Below are positions 17,795 through 26,419 of a stretch of DNA of 64,000 bases, one piece after another. Each line of letters begins with the position of its first letter. Position 1 is the stretch's first letter. The notes under the pieces were generated by a model that was not told where the DNA came from, did no database searches, and worked only from the letters and a program-made list of their open reading frames with translations. Both the position numbers and the translations under genes were made by a program. The DNA comes from Paraburkholderia caribensis. Its GTDB lineage: Bacteria > Pseudomonadota > Gammaproteobacteria > Burkholderiales > Burkholderiaceae. The DNA lies in NCBI RefSeq assembly GCF_002902945.1, contig NZ_CP026103.1, positions 1,798,001 to 1,862,000 of the forward strand. Reading direction: 5' to 3'.

Positions 17795-18618
17795 GCCGTG
17801 ATAGAACGAAGTTGAGGGGATGCCGCGCTGACTTTCGCGTGTGCCTGTGCCGTTGCGCTCGTTACGGCGGGCGCCACGAGACTCGTGCCGGCAATGGCCA
17901 GCAGCACGAAGACCACGCGCCGCACGGCGGTCGGCGACCAGTTGGGCGGATAGCGGCGCGCGAGCCATGTCACGATCAGCACGACGGGCAGGGCTTCGGC
18001 GCTCAGCGCCAGCGACGCCGCATCGAAGCGCCCTTGAGCGAGCACGATGATCAGCCGCAGCACGGCGTTGACGGCGAACAGCAGCACCAGCGTGTCGCGC
18101 ACGACGACGCGATCTAACGGCTGGCGATAGAGATGGAACACCATCGGCGGACCGGCACTCGCGAACACGCCGCCCATCACGCCGGAGATGCAGCCATAGA
18201 CAGCGAACGTACCGGGCGACGCAAGCTGCGCACGCGGTTTCGACTGCACGACGAGCAACAGGCTGCACGCGAGAATCGCCAGGCCGAGCGCGAAGCGCAC
18301 AACGCCGATCGCGTTATCGGAAAGCCACGCGAGCAGACATGCGCCGACTGCGACGCCAATCAGACTGCTGCCATACGACGGCACGAGCAGACGGCGCGGC
18401 AACGCGGGTACGCCGCGCACCAGCAGCGCGGCATTGGCGAGCACCATCACCGTGACCACGTTCGCCGCGACGGGCAGCGGCGCGAGATGAAACACCGCGA
18501 CGAGTCCGAGCAACACGAGTCCGAACGCGAAGCCCGTCAGGCTTTGCGTGAACGTCGCCGTCGCGACGCACACGGCGAACAGCAGATGGTGCAGGAACGG
18601 ACTGAGGCTGAGGCTCAC
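17791..18618 (-). CDS. TauE/SafE-family exporter, predicted sulfolactate exporter
   Basis: A 275-residue membrane protein with about eight hydrophobic segments. It has the family's repeated small-residue motifs (LTGFAFGLVLLGL near residue 27; GCISGVMGGVFASAGPPMVF near residue 141). TauE/SafE proteins move sulfite, sulfoacetate and other organosulfonates across the inner membrane. In sulfo-ED bacteria the end product sulfolactate is excreted, and this is the only candidate exporter in the cluster. It starts with GTG overlapping the glycosidase stop and ends overlapping the dehydratase start. Confidence 0.8.
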   Translation of the reverse strand: MSLSLSPFLHHLLFAVCVATATFTQSLTGFAFGLVLLGLVAVFHLAPLPVAANVVTVMVLANAALLVRGVPALPRRLLVPSYGSSLIGVAVGACLLAWLSDNAIGVVRFALGLAILACSLLLVVQSKPRAQLASPGTFAVYGCISGVMGGVFASAGPPMVFHLYRQPLDRVVVRDTLVLLFAVNAVLRLIIVLAQGRFDAASLALSAEALPVVLIVTWLARRYPPNWSPTAVRRVVFVLLAIAGTSLVAPAVTSATAQAHAKVSAASPQLRSITA

Positions 18619-20642
18619 GCTGCGTCCTTCGCCAACGTGAGCAATTGCGCTTCGCGCGCTGCTCCAACGCGCACGAACACGGGCGGTTCGCCGAGCGGCG
18701 CGGCCACTTGGAGATGCTGGCCGCCTTCATGACGCTTGCCGCTCCACAGATGCGTCCACGCATCGCCCTGCGGCAGATACACGCGCCATTGCGCAACGCC
18801 CGCCGCATGCACGGGCGCGACGAGCAGATCGCGGCCATACAGGTAATGGTCCTGGATCGCGTAGGTCGCGCGATCGTGTTCGTAGTGCAGAAACAGCGGA
18901 CGCTGCAACGGCAGACCGCGCGCCGCCGCTTCGTCGACGAGACCTTGCACGTACGGCTTGAGCGCGACGAACACGCGCGTCATGCGCGCGAAGTGCGCGA
19001 GCACCCCGGCATCCTGCCAGAACTGGAAGTTGTCGTCGGGACGATTGCCTTCGTGCGTACGCATCATCGGCGTGAAGGCCGCCATTTCAGCCCAGCGCTG
19101 GAACAGCTCGGGCGTGCGCGTGTTGCCGAACAGGCTCGTATAGCCGCCGATATCGCTGTGGTGATACGCATTGCCAAGCAGCCCCGATGAGAGCGCGCCG
19201 CAGATCACCGTTTGCAAGCCGTCGTGACGCGTGAAGTCGACGGACTGGTCGCCCGCCCACAGCAGCGGGCAATGCGCCTGCACGCCCGTATAGCCCGCGC
19301 GCATGAAGAACACGGCATCGCCCGTGCGGCCCGCGCCTTGGATGGCGCGCGCGTTGACCTCGGCCCACAGCGTCGGCCACGCGTTGTGCATCAGCTTCGC
19401 GTCGATGCCGTTCGCGAGTGTGACGTCGGTCGGCAGGTATTCGCCGAAATCCGCCATCCAACCGTCGAGTCCCTGGTTCAGCATCTCGTCGCGGATCACG
19501 CGTTCTTCGAACCAGCGCGCCGCCGCCGGATTCGTAAAGTCAACCACGCCGCAATCGAATTCGCCGAAGTCGACGAGATAGTCGCCACCGTCCGCGCGCG
19601 TCGCCAGATAACCGGCTGCCTTGGCTTCGACATAGAGCGTGCCGTCATTGCACAGATACGGATTCACATAGCCGAGAAAACGCACACCTTCGGCGTTGAG
19701 TTGCTTCATCCACTCCGCGTGTCCGGGATAGCGCGTTTCGTTCCAGCGCCAGTCCCAGAACAGACGCTTGCCGAACGACGTCTGCCGGATGCCGACCCAG
19801 TCCTCGCACCACAGGCCGCTCACCTTGATGCCGGCGGCGCGGCTTTGCTGCATGATGGTCTGCGCATGCTCGCGACCGTTCTTCAAACCGAGGATCGCAC
19901 CGTCCATCACCCATGCGGGCAGCGCGGGCTGGCGGCCGAAGCGCTGCGAAATGCGTTCGACGAGGGTGACGAAGTCGTCGGCGACAATGAATTCGAGCCG
20001 CTCGGGAATCGCCCAGAATTGCAACTCGTGCCACTCGGGATGACGGAAATCGAAGTCCGCGTAGGCCGTGGTTTGCGCATGCAGACAGTACTTCTGCGAC
20101 GACACGAAGCTCGGTTGGGGATAGTTGGTGTTGTAGTAGTCGCCGCCCGACTTCGATGTCGTGTCGGCCTGCCACGTCAGATGCGTGCTCTTGTCGCGGC
20201 CCACGCCGGGCTCCGACGTCCACAGCGGGAAGTTGCGGCCGCGCAGGTCGAAGTACGACATCTGCTCGCCGCAGCCCCACACATGCTCGTCGCGTTGCGC
20301 GGGAACGCGCCACCACACGCGGTTGATCTCGCCGGTTGCCGACAGCGCGAGATGCACGCCGTGCGCCGACTGGATTGCGTGGATCGTGAGTTCGGCAGCG
20401 GCTTGCGCGTCGCGCGCCAGTTCGATGCGGGCGCTGCCGTCGTGGAGCAACGTGAAGCGCGCCTCGCGCAGCGCGACGCGTTCTTCGACGTAGTCGTTGA
20501 TGTCGAAATTGCCGCGATACATGTCGATCTTCTCGACGCCGCGTCCCACGAACACGGCGGGCGTATCCGGCGCATGTTCGAAGAGCGTGCGGCCTGCGAC
20601 GCGCAATACGAGCTTGCCACCCGCTTCTGTCTGCCAGTTCAT
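18615..20642 (-). CDS. GH31 sulfoquinovosidase (YihQ-like)
   Basis: A 675-residue GH31 enzyme that lines up with E. coli YihQ along its length. The nucleophile is Asp398 in GWMADFGEYLP and the acid/base is Asp465 in LWAGDQ, equivalent to Asp405 and Asp472 of YihQ. The sulfonate-recognition set reads Lys254 (LGLKNG), Glu280 (WCEDW), Arg293 and Trp296 (GKRLFW), and Tyr501 (GGYTS). This is the K-E-R-W-Y variant described for the Agrobacterium-type enzymes, versus Q-Q-R-W-Y in E. coli. It should release sulfoquinovose from sulfoquinovosyl glycerol. No signal peptide is present, so it acts in the cytoplasm. The ATG follows an AAGGTAAAG ribosome site; the gap to the symporter is 40 bases. Confidence 0.9.
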   Translation of the reverse strand: MNWQTEAGGKLVLRVAGRTLFEHAPDTPAVFVGRGVEKIDMYRGNFDINDYVEERVALREARFTLLHDGSARIELARDAQAAAELTIHAIQSAHGVHLALSATGEINRVWWRVPAQRDEHVWGCGEQMSYFDLRGRNFPLWTSEPGVGRDKSTHLTWQADTTSKSGGDYYNTNYPQPSFVSSQKYCLHAQTTAYADFDFRHPEWHELQFWAIPERLEFIVADDFVTLVERISQRFGRQPALPAWVMDGAILGLKNGREHAQTIMQQSRAAGIKVSGLWCEDWVGIRQTSFGKRLFWDWRWNETRYPGHAEWMKQLNAEGVRFLGYVNPYLCNDGTLYVEAKAAGYLATRADGGDYLVDFGEFDCGVVDFTNPAAARWFEERVIRDEMLNQGLDGWMADFGEYLPTDVTLANGIDAKLMHNAWPTLWAEVNARAIQGAGRTGDAVFFMRAGYTGVQAHCPLLWAGDQSVDFTRHDGLQTVICGALSSGLLGNAYHHSDIGGYTSLFGNTRTPELFQRWAEMAAFTPMMRTHEGNRPDDNFQFWQDAGVLAHFARMTRVFVALKPYVQGLVDEAAARGLPLQRPLFLHYEHDRATYAIQDHYLYGRDLLVAPVHAAGVAQWRVYLPQGDAWTHLWSGKRHEGGQHLQVAAPLGEPPVFVRVGAAREAQLLTLAKDAA

Positions 20643-20682
20643 CAGCTTTACCTTGCTATTGCGTTGAGTTGATACGATGCTC

Positions 20683-22431
20683 TCAGTGGCCGTTGGATTC
20701 GCGTGGCGACTGGCTCCACGCCAACGCACGCTCGCCCGCCGACGCACGGCGGCGGAACAGCGCGATCAGTCCGATCGCCACGCACCATGTCAGCACCATC
20801 AGGATTTCGTATTGGGTCGTCACGCCGCCATGCCGTGCAATGCCAATCGGCGACAGCGTCAGGTAGATGCTCACCAGCATCGCGATCAGGAACACGCTCA
20901 TCGTGCTGGCGTAACGCCACGGCGTGAGGTCACCCGTCTGCCGCAGTTGCGGCTCATACGCTCTCGCGCGGCGGTGACGCGCACCGAGCACCAGCATCAG
21001 CGTCACTTCGCACACGAACAGAACGCCCATGATGTGGATGAAGTTGATGCCGAGCAGCTTGTCGACCTGAAACACGAGAATGCCGAGCGTGTAGACGATC
21101 ACATGCAGCAGCAACACCATCTTCGCGGGGAACGCGCCGATCTTCTTGCTGAAGAAGCCCACCAGCACAACGGCGATGATCGGAATGTTGTAGAAGCCGG
21201 TGAAGCGGCGCATCACCATATAAATGCCGTCCGGCGCGTACATCAGCAGCGGCGCGACGAGCAGCGACACGACGGCGATCACCACGCTTGCCGTCTTGCC
21301 GACGCGGATCAGCGTTTCGTCGCTGGTTTGCGGCTTCCACACGCGATAGAAGTCGAATGCGATCAGCGTCGCCGTGCTGTTGATCACGGCGTTGAAGTGG
21401 CTCATCACGGTGCCGAACAGCACGGCGATGAAGAAGCCTTTCGCCCACCACGGCAGCACATCGGTGACCAGTTGCGGATACGCGAGGTCGGGACGGCTCA
21501 GCGGGTGCCCGGAATACAGATGGAACGCGACCACGCCGGGCAACATCATGACGAGCGGCACGAGCAGCTTCATCAGGCCCGACAGCAGCACGCCCTTCTG
21601 CCCTTCGGCAAGACTCTTCGCCGCGAACGTGCGCTGCACGATCGCCTGGTTCGTGCACCAGTAGAACAGGTTGGCGAAGATCATCCCGGTGAACAGCGTG
21701 CCGAACGGCACCGAGTCGTGCGGGCCGCCGATCGCGGACAACTTCTCCGGTGCTTGCGTCGCAATGGTGTGCACGCCGGCGAAGAAATCGCCGTGACCGA
21801 GCACGAACAGTCCGAGCACGGGCACCATCAGACCGGCGATCAGCAAGCCGACACCGTTGATCGTGTCGGACACGGCCACCGCGCGCAGTCCGCCGAAAAT
21901 CGCATACAACGCGCCGATGATCCCCGACATCCACACGAGAATCGTGATCGTGGCCGGATACGACGTGCCGAGCAGCGCCTGCACGCCGAACACCTGATTG
22001 AACGTGATCGCACCGAGATACAGGCCCGACGGGTTCGCCACCAGCATGTAGCCAATCACGAAGAAGGCGCTGACCACGCGCCGCGTGGTCGCGTCAAAAC
22101 GTTCTTCGAGAAACTGCGGCAAGGTCGAAAAGCCGCCGCGCAGATAGCGCGGCAGAAAGAACATCGCGAGCGCGACGGTCGCGATGGCTGCCGTGCATTC
22201 CCACGCCATCGCCGAGAGATTGTGCGCGTAGGCGTCGCCGTTCAGACCCACCATCTGCTCGGCGGAAAGATTGGTCAGCATCATCGAGCCCGCGATGAAC
22301 CAGCCGGTGAGCCCGCCGCTCGCCATGAAGTAACCGCGCGCGCCATGATCCTTCGCGCGCCGCGTGAACAGGTACGACACAAAGCCGACCAGCGCGGTGA
22401 AAAAAGCAAAACTCAGTATGGTGAAAATCAT
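20683..22431 (-). CDS. SSS-family sodium/solute symporter, predicted SQ or SQ-glycoside importer
   Basis: A 582-residue symporter with about 14 membrane segments, of the SGLT/YidK type. Typical features include GLTGWFIAGSMMLTNLSAEQMVG near residue 40 and the NPSGLYLGAITFNQVFG stretch. The start is the ATG after a GAGGAG site. It heads the second large transcription unit of the cluster (symporter to porin), and a perfect 14-bp palindrome lies 73 bases upstream. Known sulfoquinovose importers include MFS, ABC and putative symporter types, so the substrate is inferred from position. Confidence 0.8.
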   Translation of the reverse strand: MIFTILSFAFFTALVGFVSYLFTRRAKDHGARGYFMASGGLTGWFIAGSMMLTNLSAEQMVGLNGDAYAHNLSAMAWECTAAIATVALAMFFLPRYLRGGFSTLPQFLEERFDATTRRVVSAFFVIGYMLVANPSGLYLGAITFNQVFGVQALLGTSYPATITILVWMSGIIGALYAIFGGLRAVAVSDTINGVGLLIAGLMVPVLGLFVLGHGDFFAGVHTIATQAPEKLSAIGGPHDSVPFGTLFTGMIFANLFYWCTNQAIVQRTFAAKSLAEGQKGVLLSGLMKLLVPLVMMLPGVVAFHLYSGHPLSRPDLAYPQLVTDVLPWWAKGFFIAVLFGTVMSHFNAVINSTATLIAFDFYRVWKPQTSDETLIRVGKTASVVIAVVSLLVAPLLMYAPDGIYMVMRRFTGFYNIPIIAVVLVGFFSKKIGAFPAKMVLLLHVIVYTLGILVFQVDKLLGINFIHIMGVLFVCEVTLMLVLGARHRRARAYEPQLRQTGDLTPWRYASTMSVFLIAMLVSIYLTLSPIGIARHGGVTTQYEILMVLTWCVAIGLIALFRRRASAGERALAWSQSPRESNGH

Positions 22432-22504
22432 TGTCTCCTCGTCCCTTTGAGGTTGTCGTCGGGCTTCGTGCGGGCAATGCGCCTGGCAACCTGCGCCGCT
22501 ATTT

Positions 22505-22546
22505 TCGCAGCGCTGCGATTTCTGTGCGAACTTTGCAGCGCTTCGT
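22505..22546. promoter_or_regulatory. LacI-type operator pair upstream of the symporter operon
   Basis: A perfect 14-bp palindrome TCGCAGCGCTGCGA (22505-22518) matches exactly the one in front of the lactonase/LacI promoter. A weaker copy, 11 of 14 matching (22533-22546), is centred 28 bases away. Odd-even symmetry with a central GC fits LacI/GntR-type repressors; the cluster's LacI-family regulator is the obvious binder. Confidence 0.75.
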
Positions 22547-22558
22547 CAGGCGCTGCCG

Positions 22559-24052
22559 TCAGGCCACTTGCATGCACAGGTACTTCATTTCCAGGTATTC
22601 GTCGATGCCGTATTTTGAACCCTCGCGCCCGAGGCCCGACTGCTTGACGCCGCCGAACGGCGCTTCCGCTGTCGATATCAGCCCCGTGTTGATGCCGACC
22701 ATGCCGAACTCCAGTGCTTCCGCAACGCGCCAGACGCGTGCCATGTCGCGCGTGTAAAAGTAGCTTGCGAGGCCGAACTCGGTATCGTTGGCGAGTGCAA
22801 TGACGTCCTGCTCGTCGGTGAAGCGCATGACGGGCGCAACGGGCCCGAAGATCTCTTCGCGCGCGACGCGCATCGCAGGCGTCACGTTCGTCAGCACGGT
22901 CGGCGCGTAGTGACGCTTCGCACCGTCGCTGCAGACCGCGAGCGGCTCGCCGCCGCACAGCACGGTTGCGCCTTGCGCGCGGGCGTCGTTGACCAGTTCG
23001 CCCACCTTCGCCAACGCACGCGCGTCGATCAGCGGACCGATTTGCGTCGACGGCTCGCGTCCGTCGCCGCAACGCAGCGCCTGCACGCGCGTCGCGAGCT
23101 TGTCGACGAAGGCTTCGTAGATGCCCGCCTGCACGTAGAAGCGGTTCGCGCACACGCAGGTCTGGCCCGCGTTGCGATACTTCGAAATCAGCGCGCCTTC
23201 GATTGCCGCATCGAGGTCGGCATCGTCGAACACGATGAAGGGCGCATTGCCGCCCAGTTCCAGCGACAGCTTCTGGATATGCCGCGCGCCCTGTTCCATC
23301 AGGCGCGCGCCGATGCCCGTCGAGCCGGTGAACGACAGCTTGCGCACCACGGGATTGCCCGTCAGTTCTTCGGCGATCGGCTGCGGATCGCCCGTCACGA
23401 CGTTGATCACGCCCGCCGGAATGCCGGCGCGTTCCGCGAGCGCCGCCAGCGCGAGCGCGGACAACGGCGTCTGCGACGCAGGCTTGAGCACCATCGTGCA
23501 GCCCGCCGCTAGCGCCGGACCCGCCTTGCGCGTGATCATCGCGGCCGGGAAATTCCACGGCGTGATCGCCGCGCACACGCCGACCGGCTGACGGATCGTC
23601 AACAGGCGGCGGTCGTTCGACGGCGTCGCGATCACGTCGCCGTCCACGCGCCGCGCCTCTTGCGCAAACCATTCGATAAAACTCGCCGCAAACGCAATCT
23701 CGCCTTTCGCTTCCGCGAGCGGCTTGCCTTGTTCGGCCGTCATCAGCAACGCAAGATCGTCCTGATGTTCGAGCATCAGGTCGTGCCATTTGAGCAGCAA
23801 TGTCGCGCGCGCCTTGGCCGTCAGTGCACGCCACGCGGGCAGCGCCGCTTGCGCCGCGGCAATCGCTTCGCGTGTTTCGACAGCCGTCATCGACGGCACG
23901 CTGGCAATCCACGCGCCCGTTGCCGGGTCGGCGACGTCGAAGCTGCGGCCGTCGCGCGCCGCGCGCCATTCGCCGCCGATCAGGCATTGCGTGCGCAACA
24001 GAGTGGGGTCTTTCAGATCAGGCATGTCAGGGTCCGTCGGGTGTGAGTTCAC
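22559..24052 (-). CDS. GabD-like aldehyde dehydrogenase, predicted sulfolactaldehyde dehydrogenase
   Basis: A 497-residue aldehyde dehydrogenase. The general base is Glu265 in LSLELGGNAP and the catalytic cysteine is Cys299 in GQTCVCANR; the nearby Cys301 gives the redox pair seen in GabD. The cofactor loop FTGSTGIG is near residue 241. In sulfo-ED it oxidises 3-sulfolactaldehyde to sulfolactate. The GTG start overlaps the lactonase stop (GTGA). An ATG at 24025 (MPDLKDPTLL) is a fair alternative that would give 488 residues. Confidence 0.8.
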   Translation of the reverse strand: MNSHPTDPDMPDLKDPTLLRTQCLIGGEWRAARDGRSFDVADPATGAWIASVPSMTAVETREAIAAAQAALPAWRALTAKARATLLLKWHDLMLEHQDDLALLMTAEQGKPLAEAKGEIAFAASFIEWFAQEARRVDGDVIATPSNDRRLLTIRQPVGVCAAITPWNFPAAMITRKAGPALAAGCTMVLKPASQTPLSALALAALAERAGIPAGVINVVTGDPQPIAEELTGNPVVRKLSFTGSTGIGARLMEQGARHIQKLSLELGGNAPFIVFDDADLDAAIEGALISKYRNAGQTCVCANRFYVQAGIYEAFVDKLATRVQALRCGDGREPSTQIGPLIDARALAKVGELVNDARAQGATVLCGGEPLAVCSDGAKRHYAPTVLTNVTPAMRVAREEIFGPVAPVMRFTDEQDVIALANDTEFGLASYFYTRDMARVWRVAEALEFGMVGINTGLISTAEAPFGGVKQSGLGREGSKYGIDEYLEMKYLCMQVA

Positions 24053-24939
24053 GTCGATGCGCGCCAGCGCGGCTCGGGCAGTCCCGGCACGTCGGTGCGC
24101 ATCGCAAAGAGTCCGCCTGCCAGCGGCTCGCGTTCGAGTTCATCGGCGCTGCGTCCCGCGCGCGCGGTCGTGATGTAGAGCGTGCGCAGATCGTCGCCGC
24201 CGAACGCGCACATGGTCGGGCAGCGCACGGGTACGGGGTAGACGGAGTCGACGTTGCCGTCGGGGGCGAAGCGGACCACCCGCCCGCCTTCGTAGAACGC
24301 GCTCCAGTAGAAGCCCTCGGCGTCCACCGCCGCGCCGTCGGGGCGGCCGCGATCGTCCGTGGTGGGCCGGATGCGCGCCCACACTTCGGCTTCGCCGCAT
24401 GCGCCGGTCGCGAGGTCGTAGGCGCGGCGGTAGATCGTGAAGTTGGGTGTGTCGGAGTGGTAGAGCCAGCGGCTGTCCGGGCTGAACGCGAACCCGTTCG
24501 ACGTCAGCAGACCCGCGCTCAAGGCGTCCAGCCTGCCGTCCGCGTAGCGGTAGAGATGGGCGTTGCCGCCCGCCTTCGGTTCATCGATCGTGCCTGCGAA
24601 AAAGCGGCCCGATGTGTCGCAACGTCCGTCGTTGAAGCGGCTCGTGCGTACGTCTTCGGGGTTGGCAGCGAGTTGCCCCGTCGGGCGCGCCGCCTCGTCG
24701 AGCATCCAGATGCCCGAGCGCAGGCCCGCAATAAAGCCGCCGCCTTCGCGCAACGCGAAGCAGCCGATGTGCTCCGGCAACGCGAAAGTCTGGTCCATGC
24801 CTGTGGCGGGATCGAAGCGGTGCAGCGCCGGTTCGAGAATGTCGACCCAGTACAGCACGCGCTCGCGTTCGTCCCAGCGTGGGCATTCGCCTAGTTCGGC
24901 ACGGGCGTCGAGGACGCAACGGAGATCGGAAGCAGACAT
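24049..24939 (-). CDS. SMP-30/gluconolactonase-like lactonase, predicted sulfogluconolactonase
   Basis: A 296-residue six-bladed beta-propeller of the SMP-30/regucalcin family. The metal ligand Glu18 is in AELGECPRW, and the later ligands lie in SRFNDGRCD and LTSNGFAFSPD...YHSDT. It would open 6-deoxy-6-sulfogluconolactone to the acid. The ATG at 24939 is preferred; a TTG 27 bases earlier would run closer to the operator. It is the first gene of the lactonase-aldehyde dehydrogenase unit, and the palindromic operator lies 33 bases upstream. Confidence 0.8.
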   Translation of the reverse strand: MSASDLRCVLDARAELGECPRWDERERVLYWVDILEPALHRFDPATGMDQTFALPEHIGCFALREGGGFIAGLRSGIWMLDEAARPTGQLAANPEDVRTSRFNDGRCDTSGRFFAGTIDEPKAGGNAHLYRYADGRLDALSAGLLTSNGFAFSPDSRWLYHSDTPNFTIYRRAYDLATGACGEAEVWARIRPTTDDRGRPDGAAVDAEGFYWSAFYEGGRVVRFAPDGNVDSVYPVPVRCPTMCAFGGDDLRTLYITTARAGRSADELEREPLAGGLFAMRTDVPGLPEPRWRAST

Positions 24940-24971
24940 GTCGGGGGAAACTGTAGGGCGTATCAATAAAA

Positions 24972-25001
24972 TCGCAGCGCTGCGAAATAATAGCGCTACG
25001 A
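24972..25001. promoter_or_regulatory. LacI-type operator pair in the divergent lactonase/lacI promoter
   Basis: The perfect palindrome TCGCAGCGCTGCGA (24972-24985) is followed by a weaker copy, 10 of 14 matching (24988-25001), centred 16 bases away. It sits between the lactonase and the divergent LacI-family gene, so it could control both, including self-regulation. Confidence 0.75.
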
Positions 25002-25115
25002 TTCTGGCGCACGATACCAGGGTTAGTGCGGAGAAGATGACTCGTTGCGCTGCGGCAATTACAATATAAGCTTCGCGCCGATCGCGGCGCTGGCTCTTCC
25101 GACCGCTCGCAGCCC

Positions 25116-26186
25116 ATGTCCCAGACAGTCAAGGCACCGCGCTCCCGGCGCAGCACCAACCGCGTCACGATGGATGACGTCGCCGCCCGCGCGCGCGTGT
25201 CACCCAGTTCCGTGTCGCTGTTCCTGCGCAACCCGGAAGCGGTATCGCCGCGCATCGCGCCGCGCATCAAGCAGGCCATCGACGTGCTCGGCTACGTCCC
25301 CAATCTGCTTGCGGGCAGCCTTGCCGCCGCACGCACGCGCGCCATCGGCGTGGTCGTGCCGTCGCTCGGCAATGCGTTCTTCGCCGCGACCGTGGCGGCG
25401 ATGCAGAAAGAGTTCGACCGCCATGGCTATCAGTTGCTGCTCGGCGCAACCGACTATCAACCCGGCCGCGAAGCGGACCTCGTGCGTACATTCCTGTCGT
25501 GGTCGCCGACCGCGCTGGTCGTCACCGGTTGCCGCCACGACGACGAAACGCGCGCGCTGTTGCGCAGCGCCCGCGCGCCCGTCGCGGAGATGTGGGAACT
25601 CGGTGATCAGCCTTTCGATCTGCAAGTCGGCTTTTCGCACCATGCGGCAGGCGAAGCCGTCGCAAAGCACATGCTCGATATCGGCGCGCGCCGCGTCGCC
25701 TTCATCGGTGCGCGCATGGCCAGCGACGTGCGGGCGCGGCAGCGTTGCGAAGGCTTTACCCGCACGGTGGCGAAAGCGGGCATTGAAACACGCGTCGAAG
25801 ACGTCGCCGGCGATGCGTCGCCGCAAACGGGAGCTCACGCGCTGGCCAGCATGCTGAACGACATGCCCAACGTGGACGCCATCGCCTGTTCCAACGACGT
25901 CATCGCGCTCGGGGTGCTGTTCGAAGCGCAACGGCGCGGCATTCCCGTTCCACAGCGGCTGCGGGTTGCGGGCTTCGGCGATCTGCCGTTCAGCGAGGAA
26001 TGCGTGCCGCCGCTCACGACGATTCAGCCGCGCGCAACTGAAATCGGCCTGCGGATCGCGCAGGAACTGATGGAGCGCACGGAACACGAACCGCGTGCCG
26101 ACATCGAACCGCGCATCGTCGACGTCGGCTTCGAACTCGTCGTGCGTGCCAGCACATCAAGCGCCGGCTCGGGTCACGACGCGTAA
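25116..26186 (+). CDS. LacI-family repressor, predicted regulator of the sulfo-ED cluster
   Basis: A 356-residue LacI/GalR-type regulator. The helix-turn-helix is at about residues 18-40 (TMDDVAARARVSPSSVSLFLR), with the hinge helix motif NLLAGSLAAA near 62-71. A periplasmic-binding-protein-like ligand domain follows (AIGVVVPSLGNAFFA; IACSNDVIALGVL). It resembles the gluconate GntR branch. It is divergent from the lactonase gene across 176 bases that contain two palindromic sites. Its inducer is expected to be sulfoquinovose or a pathway sulfosugar acid. Confidence 0.85.
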   Translation: MSQTVKAPRSRRSTNRVTMDDVAARARVSPSSVSLFLRNPEAVSPRIAPRIKQAIDVLGYVPNLLAGSLAAARTRAIGVVVPSLGNAFFAATVAAMQKEFDRHGYQLLLGATDYQPGREADLVRTFLSWSPTALVVTGCRHDDETRALLRSARAPVAEMWELGDQPFDLQVGFSHHAAGEAVAKHMLDIGARRVAFIGARMASDVRARQRCEGFTRTVAKAGIETRVEDVAGDASPQTGAHALASMLNDMPNVDAIACSNDVIALGVLFEAQRRGIPVPQRLRVAGFGDLPFSEECVPPLTTIQPRATEIGLRIAQELMERTEHEPRADIEPRIVDVGFELVVRASTSSAGSGHDA

Positions 26187-26419
26187 TCGGAAGCGGTGAG
26201 GGGCGACGTCTGAACAGTCGGACGCGCCTCGCGCGCAAAGACCCGACGACATGCCGCGCGATTTTGCGCCGTGCCCGTTGCAAACGACACGGAGTCGCAT
26301 GCCAGCGTGCGGCTATCGCCCGGACTACTGTCTGGATTGCTCGTGGACGGCAGCGTGCCTGCGCTCGCAGCGCCGCTCAGCAGCAGCAAAGTCAATGCAA
26401 GTGGCTTGAAAATCTTCAT
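26174..26419 (-). CDS. Small secreted protein of unknown function
   Basis: An 81-residue protein with a clear signal peptide (MKIFKPLALTLLLLSGAASAG, cut near residue 20). A short Ser/Pro/Thr-rich mature part with two cysteines follows. The family is not recognised. Its 3' end overlaps the end of the convergent LacI gene by 13 bases. Confidence 0.55.
   Translation of the reverse strand: MKIFKPLALTLLLLSGAASAGTLPSTSNPDSSPGDSRTLACDSVSFATGTAQNRAACRRVFAREARPTVQTSPLTASDYAS

Noticed and set aside
22428..23987. Long open frame of about 519 codons overlapping the aldehyde dehydrogenase
   Set aside because: An arginine-rich shadow frame typical of high-GC coding DNA; the other frame encodes a clear aldehyde dehydrogenase.
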